Below are positions 16,637-23,752 of a DNA stretch of 64,000 bases, piece after piece. Each line of letters begins with the position of its first letter. Positions within the stretch are counted from its first letter, which is position 1. The position numbers and the translations under genes are program-made. The notes under the pieces were generated by a model. That model did not search any database, had not been told where the DNA came from, and was given only the letters and a program-made list of their open reading frames with translations. This stretch comes from Haliea sp. (lineage in GTDB: Bacteria; Pseudomonadota; Gammaproteobacteria; Pseudomonadales; Halieaceae): positions 3,881 to 67,880 of the forward strand of contig JANQUV010000101.1 of NCBI GenBank assembly GCA_030730585.1, written 5' to 3'.

Positions 16637-17413
16637 CTGTGCGCGCATCATCTGGCGAATCTTTCGCTCCAGGTAACGGTACTCTTCAAAGTCGAGAATA
16701 GCGTCGCGGTCAGCGCTGCTTTTTTCCAGCCCTGGACGTATGGTTTCGAGAATTCGTCCTGGTTGAGTGCCCATAAAAAACACCACATCACCGAGATAGA
16801 GCGCCTCCTCAATGTCGTGTGACACCATGAGCACTGTGGTGCGTTCCTGGTGAACAATCTCCAGCAGCAGGCTCTGCATCTGCCATCGAGTTTCGGGGTC
16901 TAGCGCTCCGAATGGTTCGTCCATCAGCAACAAGGAAGGATTGCTTGCCAAGCTGCGGGCGATGGCAACGCGCTGCTGCATCCCCCCAGACAGCTGGTGA
17001 GGATAGGCGCGCTCGAAGCCGTTGAGTTTCACGGCTTTGATAAAATAGGGAACGACACCCTCGCGCAAGCTTAACGCTTCCCCGCGGGCTTTCAGCCCGA
17101 AGGCAACGTTTTCCTCAACCGTCAACCAGGGAAATGAGCTGTAGTTTTGGAATACCATGCCCCGGTCTACGCCTGGGCCAAAAACCTGCATGCCATCGAC
17201 AGCAATGCTGCCTTGATCATGAGTTTCCAGCCCCGCGATGATCCGCAGCAAAGTGGACTTGCCGCAGCCTGAAGGCCCCAGCAGTATGCCCACGCTGGTT
17301 TTTTGCAGTTCGAAACTGATGTCGTCCAGGGCTTTTAAAGACTGCCCCGAGCGCAGCAAAAACTGCTTGCTGACGCCCGAGACGGTAAGCCCGCTAGTGG
17401 CGGTTGTGGTCAT
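16619..17413 (-). CDS. ABC transporter ATP-binding protein (nitrate/sulfonate/taurine type)
   Basis: A 264-residue ABC ATPase of the SsuB/TauB/NrtD group. Walker [14 protein letters not shown]-loop [14 protein letters not shown], signature [15 protein letters not shown], Walker [14 protein letters not shown] and the switch His in [10 protein letters not shown] are all present. It starts at ATG 17413, overlapping the TGA of the substrate-binding protein gene (ATGA), so translation is coupled. It is the last gene of the minus-strand operon that begins with the TIM-barrel gene at 21191. Its 3' end overlaps the tail of the convergent TetR gene. Confidence 0.9.
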   Translation of the reverse strand: MTTTATSGLTVSGVSKQFLLRSGQSLKALDDISFELQKTSVGILLGPSGCGKSTLLRIIAGLETHDQGSIAVDGMQVFGPGVDRGMVFQNYSSFPWLTVEENVAFGLKARGEALSLREGVVPYFIKAVKLNGFERAYPHQLSGGMQQRVAIARSLASNPSLLLMDEPFGALDPETRWQMQSLLLEIVHQERTTVLMVSHDIEEALYLGDVVFFMGTQPGRILETIRPGLEKSSADRDAILDFEEYRYLERKIRQMMRAQSLDCA

Positions 17414-18435
17414 TTTTTCAGCGCCGCGGCCAGGGGGGTGGTGTCTACACCGGCTGACATGGGCATCGCTTTGTCGATGAAGCCGAACTTCAGCCACCAG
17501 TCGGTGGTGACGTCCCAGTGGTTTTGCATGCCGTCAGCGATAATGCCCAAGGGCAGTTCACCCGGTATCAGACCCATAAAGACAGCGGCTTGCTCGCGGT
17601 CAAAGACGAAGATGCCACCCTTGAGAATTTCGCCGGTGCTGCCCAACACCTGTTCGACATCAGCCACCTCAAATTGCAGGCCATCGGCGATAATCTGGTT
17701 GGCTTCGGTGGTATTTGTTTTCCAGAACTCGACGGCGTTAAAGTAGGCGCGCGTCAGTTTTGCCGCGTCCTCAGGCCGCTGTTCCAAAAAGGCGGTGCTC
17801 ATGTACAGCGCATCACCGAGCATGGCGGTGGTGATGTATTTTTCTTCCGTAGAATCGGCTGCGACGGTTGCACCGGGCATGGCTTCAAGTACCTGCGAGC
17901 CATAGGGCTCCCAGAACTCTGCCGCGGCTGCAGTGCCACCCACCATGGCACCTACTGCATCGTCCATGATCAGGTTGGTGAAGGTGACTTCTTCAATCCC
18001 CACACCGTTGTCGGTCAGCCATTCCGCCATGAAGATTTGGGTAAGCCCACCTTCGAGCACGGCGACCGTCTTGCCTTTGAGTTGCTCGGCGCTGCTGATA
18101 CCCGGCGCCAGAATGATCTTGTCGGTACCATAAGACGGGTTGGTATAAGTCACCAGTTTGATGCCGACGTCTTTGTCAGCGGCGATGGGGCCGTATTCCG
18201 CCGTGCTTGAAGAGGCGTGTAATTCTCCGGCAGTCATCAGTGCAAAGCTTTGATACGGGTCTTCGATAATGCTGATATCCAGTTCCAGGCCTTCGGCGAG
18301 TCCTTTCTCTTTAGCGATAAACCAGAAGCCGTAACCCGGCCAGGAAAACAGTGACAGTTTCACGGGTTCGGCCGCGTGTGTGGCTGACCCTAGCGCGAGG
18401 GCCAGAATAGCAATGCCAGATCGAATGTAGCGCAT
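17410..18435 (-). CDS. ABC transporter periplasmic substrate-binding protein (NMT1/THI5-like)
   Basis: A 341-residue secreted binding protein. It has a signal peptide (MRYIRSGIAILALALG, cleavage after THA) and an NMT1/THI5-like type II periplasmic fold beginning LSLFSWPGYGFWFIAKEKGL. Relatives bind nitrate, taurine, alkanesulfonates, pyrimidine precursors or urea-like molecules. The start at ATG 18435 has AGGAG 8 bases upstream; the open frame extends further 5' but lacks signal-peptide character. It is encoded between permease and ATPase in a nitrogen-regulated operon, so the ligand is probably a small nitrogen-containing organic molecule. It is distinct from the guanidine-operon binding protein at 21833-22873. 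Confidence 0.88.
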   Translation of the reverse strand: MRYIRSGIAILALALGSATHAAEPVKLSLFSWPGYGFWFIAKEKGLAEGLELDISIIEDPYQSFALMTAGELHASSSTAEYGPIAADKDVGIKLVTYTNPSYGTDKIILAPGISSAEQLKGKTVAVLEGGLTQIFMAEWLTDNGVGIEEVTFTNLIMDDAVGAMVGGTAAAAEFWEPYGSQVLEAMPGATVAADSTEEKYITTAMLGDALYMSTAFLEQRPEDAAKLTRAYFNAVEFWKTNTTEANQIIADGLQFEVADVEQVLGSTGEILKGGIFVFDREQAAVFMGLIPGELPLGIIADGMQNHWDVTTDWWLKFGFIDKAMPMSAGVDTTPLAAALKK

Positions 18436-18463
18436 GGTAGTGCTCCTTTTACAGTGAGTGCTG

Positions 18464-19306
18464 CTAGTGGGACTCGAGGTAACGAAACGCAGTGCGGTGC
18501 AGCAGTTTGAACAATGCGTCGAAAAACAGGCCAAGGAGGCCGATGACCAAAATGCCGGCCATGATGTCGTCGATGTGTACGAAGCGCCTGGCGCGCATCA
18601 TCATGGCGCCAATACCATCGGTGGCGGCGACAATTTCCGCAATCACCAGGTAGGTCCAGCTCACCGCCAGCATCTGGCGAAGCACGTCCAGATATCCAGG
18701 CAGGCTTGAGCGCAGGGTTACGGATATGAGTATTTGCGGCGCACGCAGGCCCAGCGTGCGCGCCGTTTCCGTGTACACCTTGGGCACTTGGCGGGTCACA
18801 TCAGCCAACATGATGATTAAGAAGAACAACACGCCTAGCACCAGTAGTGCGATTTTTTGCTCATCGCCAGTGCCCAGCCACATGAGTAACAGTGGAATAA
18901 AAGCTGGTGCAGGCAGGTAGCGGAAAGCCCCCGCGACAGGCCCGAGGACGCGTTCTATGGGGCGGTAGGCGCCCATCAGCAGCCCCAGCGGCAGGGCGAT
19001 GGTCACGGCGATAGAAAAACTGATGAGAATGCGCTTTACACTGGCCCAGATGTCACTGGCGAAATCTTTTTCGGTGAGCAGCTCGTACAGGCTAAGAAAG
19101 ACTTTTTCTGGCCCGGGGAACAGGCGTGGCGGCGCAAGTTCAGCGTGTGCTGCCAGGTACCAGCCACCCAGAAACAAAAACCAGCCCAAGGCGCCCAGCA
19201 CAGTGCGAGAGCCGAGGATGGCGGCAACGTTGCCAGAGACATTGCCAGCGGCATTGCCCTCAGCACTCATCGAGGGGGCATCACCTTTGTTGATCGCTTC
19301 AGCCAT
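18464..19306 (-). CDS. ABC transporter permease (nitrate/sulfonate/taurine type)
   Basis: A 280-residue inner-membrane permease with about six hydrophobic segments and the BPD_transp_1 EAA loop near ETARTLGLRAPQILISVTLR. The N-terminus (first about 35 residues) is polar and variable, with an alternative start at ATG 19270. It follows the desaturase-like gene by 6 bases and precedes the binding-protein gene by 28 bases, so it belongs to the same operon. Together with the genes at 17410 and 16619 it forms a complete importer with one permease (homodimer expected). Confidence 0.88.
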   Translation of the reverse strand: MAEAINKGDAPSMSAEGNAAGNVSGNVAAILGSRTVLGALGWFLFLGGWYLAAHAELAPPRLFPGPEKVFLSLYELLTEKDFASDIWASVKRILISFSIAVTIALPLGLLMGAYRPIERVLGPVAGAFRYLPAPAFIPLLLMWLGTGDEQKIALLVLGVLFFLIIMLADVTRQVPKVYTETARTLGLRAPQILISVTLRSSLPGYLDVLRQMLAVSWTYLVIAEIVAATDGIGAMMMRARRFVHIDDIMAGILVIGLLGLFFDALFKLLHRTAFRYLESH

Positions 19307-19312
19307 GGCCGG

Positions 19313-20326
19313 TTAAAACGCAGTCAGAAAACTGAGTGCGTCTACGCCCACGGCGCGGCCCTCTTTGAGTGACGTTTTTACTTCATCGGCGCCGTACTCC
19401 TCGGCGTAGATGCGTGACACACGGTGTTTGTGAAAGGCCTTGGCCTGCATTAGAAAGCCGAGTGTCTGTTGCTCAACTCCGGGGTACATTGTCTGGTGCA
19501 GCTCGGGCAGGCGGTACCAGCCAAGAGTGGGTTTTTCGTGGTGTGCATTGTGGTAGCAGAAGTTCAGCACCAGCAGGTTGATGGCAGGGAATCGGCCGGA
19601 TAGTAAATTGCTGTAGGTGTTGCGCTGTTCGTATTCGGCGTCACCGCGGTGTGGAAACACGGTGTCCTTTTCATCGAGGTTGAAGATCACTTCGTAGTTG
19701 TGCTGGTAGCAATCCATGAAACGCAGTGCCGTTAGCAGCAGCAGCTGGGACAGTGTGTAGAGCAGAATTGCCGCTGGACTAATGACCAAAACCAGGGCTA
19801 GCAGAGCGCCGCGCACCATCAGTACGCGCAGAACTCGCCCACGTTGCTCGCGCTTCGACTCCATCACCCAGGGCGCGATAACCAACATGGTATGCATCAT
19901 GATTTCAACGGCAGGTATATAGGCCCATTCCGCTGCTTTAACTACTTTAGCGATTGTCGGGCGGCTGCGCAGGTAGCTGCGGTAATCCCAAACCACCGGG
20001 TCGTAGTTGTCGACGTGGTGACGCATGTGCTTGTAGCGGATGTCTTCAAAGCGCCCATAGCAGCTGCCGATAACCCAGTTCAGGACTTTGCCCAACGCGG
20101 CATTGGCCTTTGCCGACATAAACACAGCGTTGTGGCCACAGTCATGCAATAGGTACGCGGCGATGACCATGCTGTGCGCAACGGCGATAACGCCCACTGC
20201 GTTGAGTGCTGCGTTGTTCTGAAACAGTGCCAGCCAGCCGCCGATGTAGGCGATAGTGATGTAGGCGAGGACCAACACGGTGTAGTGTGCCCCAGCGGGG
20301 TCGCGTAGTTTAAAGAAATCACGCAT
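19313..20326 (-). CDS. Fatty-acid-desaturase-family membrane di-iron oxygenase
   Basis: A 337-residue membrane protein with the three histidine boxes of the desaturase/hydroxylase/alkane-monooxygenase superfamily: HDCGH (61-65), HMRHH (100-104) and HNAHH (259-263), plus hydrophobic segments between them. These enzymes use a di-iron centre and O2 to desaturate or hydroxylate C-H bonds. ATG 20326 has a strong AGGAGG and overlaps the stop of the TIM-barrel gene by 8 bases, so the pair is translationally coupled. Its position between a TIM-barrel enzyme and an ABC importer, behind a sigma-54 promoter, suggests oxygenation of an imported organonitrogen compound rather than of membrane lipids. That is inference. 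Confidence 0.85.
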   Translation of the reverse strand: MRDFFKLRDPAGAHYTVLVLAYITIAYIGGWLALFQNNAALNAVGVIAVAHSMVIAAYLLHDCGHNAVFMSAKANAALGKVLNWVIGSCYGRFEDIRYKHMRHHVDNYDPVVWDYRSYLRSRPTIAKVVKAAEWAYIPAVEIMMHTMLVIAPWVMESKREQRGRVLRVLMVRGALLALVLVISPAAILLYTLSQLLLLTALRFMDCYQHNYEVIFNLDEKDTVFPHRGDAEYEQRNTYSNLLSGRFPAINLLVLNFCYHNAHHEKPTLGWYRLPELHQTMYPGVEQQTLGFLMQAKAFHKHRVSRIYAEEYGADEVKTSLKEGRAVGVDALSFLTAF

Positions 20327-21191
20327 GAGTAGCCTCCTTGTGGGCAGGTGATTGTGACCAGTGCGCGAAATGTTCTTGTTCCCGTGCGCCAATCCAGCGG
20401 TTGAGTTCCCAGAGGTCGGCTATAGGTGCGTTGGTAAAGGGGAGGTGGTGCAGGTAGCCGTCGGGCCCAAACTCGGGCGTCATGGTGGTTTCTTGATATC
20501 CGCGTGCTTGCTGTGCCGACCAAACTGCCTCCCAGCAGCGTTGGTGGCTGGCCAATGCCTCAGCGTATTCTGGAGCACCGGGGTGCGGCACTTGGGGCCC
20601 CTGGTCGTAACCGACACGTGAGTGCACGTGATGCGCGTGCTGTGCCGCCAGCGTGATCGCGTCCCACTCGCTATCCATCAGGCGTTCGGACACCACCACC
20701 CAGTGGCTGAAGTCACAGGTAATTTTGATGTCGGGCAACTGTTCCAGTATTGCCACGGTATTCCACGGGCAGTAGAAGCTGCGCCCGCGGTGCGTTTCAA
20801 AGGAGCACAAAACATCGTGACTTGCCGCGATGTCCATGGCGGCTTTGAAAAAATCCACGCTGGTTTGAATTGGCCAGGCGTCGCAGCCGCCCATTACGTT
20901 GACAAAGCGAGGCCCCAGCGGCTTTCCCAGCACGATTTGTGCTTCCAGATCTTCGAGGTGTTCACGGACGGTCGCTCGTCGACGAGGCACGTAGGAGCCT
21001 GCGGTGCAGATTTCCTGCACCCAGTCCAATGCATGGGCTTGGAGTGCCGCCGCCAATGCAGAGTAGTGCGCCGGGTCGGGGTGTTTCGCGGGCGCCTCTA
21101 ACCCTGAGAAGCCGGCCTCGATGACGAGCTGTGCGGCTTCTTCGATGCTACCGGTGTGACCCCACAGGGTTTTGAAGGTGCGTAATTGCAT
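20319..21191 (-). CDS. Xylose-isomerase-like TIM-barrel protein (sugar phosphate isomerase/epimerase superfamily)
   Basis: A 290-residue AP-endonuclease-2/xylose-isomerase-like TIM barrel. The usual metal quartet is visible: E132 (SFETHRG), D160 (TCDFSHW), H188 or H190 (HHVHSRVG) and E240 (TPEFGPDG). Members include isomerases, epimerases, myo-inosose dehydratases and other divalent-metal lyases, so the reaction is open. It is the first gene of the minus-strand operon, with a near-perfect sigma-54 promoter about 37 bases ahead of the ATG. The next gene, a di-iron oxygenase, overlaps it. Together they may process a hydroxylated or carbonyl intermediate of an unknown nitrogenous substrate. Confidence 0.82.
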   Translation of the reverse strand: MQLRTFKTLWGHTGSIEEAAQLVIEAGFSGLEAPAKHPDPAHYSALAAALQAHALDWVQEICTAGSYVPRRRATVREHLEDLEAQIVLGKPLGPRFVNVMGGCDAWPIQTSVDFFKAAMDIAASHDVLCSFETHRGRSFYCPWNTVAILEQLPDIKITCDFSHWVVVSERLMDSEWDAITLAAQHAHHVHSRVGYDQGPQVPHPGAPEYAEALASHQRCWEAVWSAQQARGYQETTMTPEFGPDGYLHHLPFTNAPIADLWELNRWIGAREQEHFAHWSQSPAHKEATHA

Positions 21192-21227
21192 GGTGTTGTC
21201 CTGAGATTGGCTTGCCGGTTACGAAGG

Positions 21228-21253
21228 AGCAACTTCCATGCCAGAATGTATGT
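21228..21253 (-). promoter_or_regulatory. Sigma-54 promoter with 17-base shared element, upstream of the TIM-barrel operon
   Basis: On the minus strand TGGCATG-GAAG-TTGCT (21243-21228) is a near-perfect -24/-12 promoter, one mismatch from TGGCACG-N4-TTGCW. The 17 bases ACATACATTCTGGCATG (minus strand, 21253-21237) are identical to those before the glutamine synthetase gene. The predicted start of transcription is near 21217, about 26 bases before the ATG at 21191. Confidence 0.75.
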
Positions 21254-21328
21254 ATAAATATAAGATACTGATATAAAAGAAAAAATTTGATGTAGCGAGG
21301 GTGGAGTGATTGGCAGTAGGGAGATGGA

Positions 21329-21367
21329 TGCACCGTAACGTGTGCTTGTGGGACTCTTTTTGGTGCA
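21329..21367. promoter_or_regulatory. NtrC half-sites upstream of the minus-strand sigma-54 promoter
   Basis: TGCACCGTAACGTGTGC (21329-21345) and GGTGCA (21362-21367) carry one perfect NtrC half-site each. They sit about 90-125 bases upstream of the -24 element at 21243 on the minus strand. They are part of the 641-base intergenic region 21192-21832, which also holds two sigma-54 promoters and the riboswitch. Confidence 0.4.
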
Positions 21368-21491
21368 TGGTGTGTGGCTTGACCCGTCACGACGATGTGT
21401 TGGTGGGCCGGCCGGTAGCTGCTTCACTGAACAGCGGGTCAGTGCGATTCCAGGCGTACCGTGGCGCGGCGTGATGCAGGCTTGGCCCCTG

Positions 21492-21538
21492 TGCACCAAA
21501 GTGGGTCGATGACTGCAAATGGTGCATTCTGTGGTGCA
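21492..21538. promoter_or_regulatory. NtrC-type enhancer cluster upstream of the guanidine operon
   Basis: TGCACCAAAGTGGGTCG (21492-21508) has a perfect left half-site. GGTGCA half-sites follow at 21521-21526 and 21533-21538. The cluster ends about 52 bases before the -24 element of the plus-strand promoter at 21591. Confidence 0.5.
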
Positions 21539-21590
21539 CGGTTTGTCTTGAGCGTGCTAATACAGCCCTTAGGCTCTGGTATTAGGTTGC

Positions 21591-21606
21591 TGGCATGGTT
21601 CATGCT
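21591..21606 (+). promoter_or_regulatory. Sigma-54 promoter of the guanidine-utilisation operon
   Basis: TGGCATG-GTTC-ATGCT keeps the invariant GG at -24 and GC at -12 with exact spacing. Predicted transcription starts near 21617, some 35-45 bases before the riboswitch aptamer, leaving a leader of about 215 bases before the first gene. Confidence 0.7.
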
Positions 21607-21651
21607 TATACAACTTGTGTCCGTACTCCTGACATGACGCGACACAAGAAT

Positions 21652-21765
21652 ACCAATAGAGCGCTAGGGTTCCGGCCGCATTGAACGCGGTGTCTGGTCC
21701 GAGAGCACTCGACCTTTCAGTGAAGGGTTACACGGCGGGATAAAAGCCCGGGAGAACTGAAGGCG
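21652..21765 (+). promoter_or_regulatory. Guanidine-I riboswitch (ykkC class)
   Basis: The conserved blocks of the ykkC/guanidine-I aptamer occur in order: CTAGGGTTCCGGC (21664-21676), CTGGTCCGAGAG (21694-21705), ACACGGCGGGATAAAAGCCC (21730-21749) and GGGAGA (21750-21755). Local hairpins are CCGC/GCGG (21676-21690) and CCTT/AAGG (about 21713-21726). This class binds free guanidinium and turns genes on. The downstream genes (importer, carboxyguanidine deiminase, carboxylase, allophanate hydrolase) are exactly those expected. No T-tract terminator is visible after the aptamer, so control of translation or an atypical platform is likely. CCTTTCAGT (21713-21721) can also pair with ACTGAAGG (21756-21763), a possible switching helix. 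Confidence 0.95.
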
Positions 21766-21832
21766 AAATGCCGGGGGTACTCTGTGATTCGTCAACGTGA
21801 TTAACCGAAGAAACGCAACTGAGAGGTCCGCC

Positions 21833-22873
21833 ATGAAACGTCTTTCCATTTTTGTACTCTTCTTGATGCTGTCATCGACAGCGTCGGCTCGTGACAGTTT
21901 TAAAATCTGCTGGTCGATTTATGTTGGCTGGGTTCCCTGGGCCTACGGTGCCGATCAGGGCATTGTGAAAAAGTGGGCTGACAAGTACGACATCGACATC
22001 GAGGTTGTGCAAATCAACGATTACATCGAGTCCATCAACCAATACACCATGGGCGAATTCGACGCCTGCACCATGACCAATATGGATGCGTTGACCATTC
22101 CCGCAGCGGGTGGCGTTGACAGCACTGCACTGATTGTTGGTGATTTTTCCAACGGTAATGATGGCATCGTGCTCAAGGGTAAGGAGTCGCTGGAAGACAT
22201 TAAGGGCCAGAGTGTGAATCTGGTGGAGCTGAGTGTGTCGCATTACCTGCTTGCACGCGGGCTGGAGAGTGTGGGTTTAACTGAGCGTGACGTGCAGGTA
22301 GTCAATACCTCCGATGCCGACATGGTCGCTGTGTATGCCACGCCGGGCGTGACCGCCGTCGCCACCTGGAATCCTTTGTTAAGTGAAGTGGCCGGTATGC
22401 CTGACAGCCACCTTGTCTTTGACTCTTCGCAGATACCAGGCGAAGTCATTGACCTGTTGATCATCAACACTGAAACGTTGGCTGAGAACCCGGCGTTGGG
22501 CAAAGCACTGACTGGCGCCTGGTACGAAATCATGGCGCACATGAACGGCGGTGATGCGCAAGCCGAGGCCGCCAAGACCTTCCTGGCTGAGCTTTCCGGT
22601 ACAGATCTGGTGGGCTTTGAGTCGCAGCTGGCGAGCACGGAAATGTTTTACACCCCTGCTGCCGCCATGGCGCTCGCCAACAGTGAGCAACTAAAAGCCA
22701 CCATGCAAACGGTAGCGGAGTTCTCTTACCAGCATGGTTTGCTGGGTGAGGGCGCGCCTGATGCCACGTTCATCGGTGTGCAAACGCCGGCAGGTGTGTT
22801 CGGAGACAGCAACAATATCAAGTTGCGCTTTGATCCGACCTTTATGCAGATGGCGTTGGACGGCGAACTCTAA
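21833..22873 (+). CDS. Guanidine/urea-type ABC transporter substrate-binding protein
   Basis: A 346-residue periplasmic binding protein. A signal peptide MKRLSIFVLFLMLSSTASA is followed by an NMT1-like fold beginning FKICWSIYVGWVPWAYG. It is the type encoded in operons of the so-called urea carboxylase under guanidine-I riboswitches, annotated as putative urea ABC transporter protein. In that context the ligand is expected to be guanidine. Start ATG 21833 has GAGAGG upstream; the open frame before it covers riboswitch leader and is not coding. It is the first gene of the operon and is followed by permease and ATPase genes. Confidence 0.9.
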   Translation: MKRLSIFVLFLMLSSTASARDSFKICWSIYVGWVPWAYGADQGIVKKWADKYDIDIEVVQINDYIESINQYTMGEFDACTMTNMDALTIPAAGGVDSTALIVGDFSNGNDGIVLKGKESLEDIKGQSVNLVELSVSHYLLARGLESVGLTERDVQVVNTSDADMVAVYATPGVTAVATWNPLLSEVAGMPDSHLVFDSSQIPGEVIDLLIINTETLAENPALGKALTGAWYEIMAHMNGGDAQAEAAKTFLAELSGTDLVGFESQLASTEMFYTPAAAMALANSEQLKATMQTVAEFSYQHGLLGEGAPDATFIGVQTPAGVFGDSNNIKLRFDPTFMQMALDGEL

Positions 22874-22933
22874 CCCAAGGACTGAACCCGGGGGTGGCAC
22901 ACTCCCGACGTTTTTTCCCTCTAAGGACGGCCC

Positions 22934-23752
22934 ATGAAACGCTTGATCAACCAGACACCTTCCCCAGTGTTGCGTGTGGTGCTTGGCCTGTTGCCCTTTG
23001 TGCTGTTGGTCTTGCTTTACACCTATGCCTCGGATGCCCGGCTGGCGGAAAACCCGGCAGACAAGCTGTTGCCAAGCTTTGGCCAGATCGGTGACGCGAT
23101 TCAGCGTATGGCCTTTGAGCCGAGCAAGCGCAGCGGCGACTATTTGGTTTGGGAAGATACACTGGCCAGCCTGACCCGACTAGGTTTGGGGGTGTTAATC
23201 GCCGCGACTCTGGGCCTTGCCTTGGGCTTGTTTACTGGCGCTCTGCCGCTGGTGTCGGCTTCTGCCAGCCCCTTGTTGACAGTCATTTCCCTAATTCCAC
23301 CGCTGGCCATTTTGCCCGTGCTGTTTATTGTTTTTGGTTTGGGTGAGTTATCGAAGGTGGCGCTGATTGCGATTGGCATTACACCTTTTATTGCCCGCGA
23401 CATTCAGCGGCGCACGCAGGAAATTCCCTATGAGCAGTTGGTCAAGGCGCAAACTCTGGGTGCGAATACCAGCCAGATTATTTGTCGTGTGCTGCTGCCC
23501 CAGCTGATGCCGCGGTTGCTGGACGCGGTGCGTCTGTCCTTGGGTGCGGGTTGGTTGTTTCTCATCGCGGCAGAGGCCATCGCTGCCACCGAAGGCTTGG
23601 GCTATCGCATCTTTCTGGTACGTCGTTATATGGCTATGGACGTGATTCTGCCTTATGTCGCCTGGATTACGCTGCTTGCGTTTGTGATCGATGCCTCTTT
23701 GGCAGCGCTCAGCCGTCGCCTGTTTCCCTGGCACGGCCAAGGAGGCCACTAA
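22934..23752 (+). CDS. ABC transporter permease of the guanidine operon
   Basis: A 272-residue inner-membrane permease of the nitrate/taurine/urea type. It has an N-terminal membrane anchor (VVLGLLPFVLLVLLYTYA), a periplasmic stretch, then a BPD_transp_1 domain with an EAA loop around EQLVKAQTLGANTSQI. The stop TAA overlaps the ATG of the ATPase gene (TAATG), so the two are coupled. It is 60 bases after the binding-protein gene. Role: guanidine import, inferred from the riboswitch and the downstream enzymes. Confidence 0.9.
   Translation: MKRLINQTPSPVLRVVLGLLPFVLLVLLYTYASDARLAENPADKLLPSFGQIGDAIQRMAFEPSKRSGDYLVWEDTLASLTRLGLGVLIAATLGLALGLFTGALPLVSASASPLLTVISLIPPLAILPVLFIVFGLGELSKVALIAIGITPFIARDIQRRTQEIPYEQLVKAQTLGANTSQIICRVLLPQLMPRLLDAVRLSLGAGWLFLIAAEAIAATEGLGYRIFLVRRYMAMDVILPYVAWITLLAFVIDASLAALSRRLFPWHGQGGH

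Noticed and set aside
17518-18210. 230-codon plus-strand open frame
   Set aside because: Lies wholly antisense to the ABC binding-protein gene, has no ribosome site and no recognisable domain; the opposite strand encodes a clear family member.
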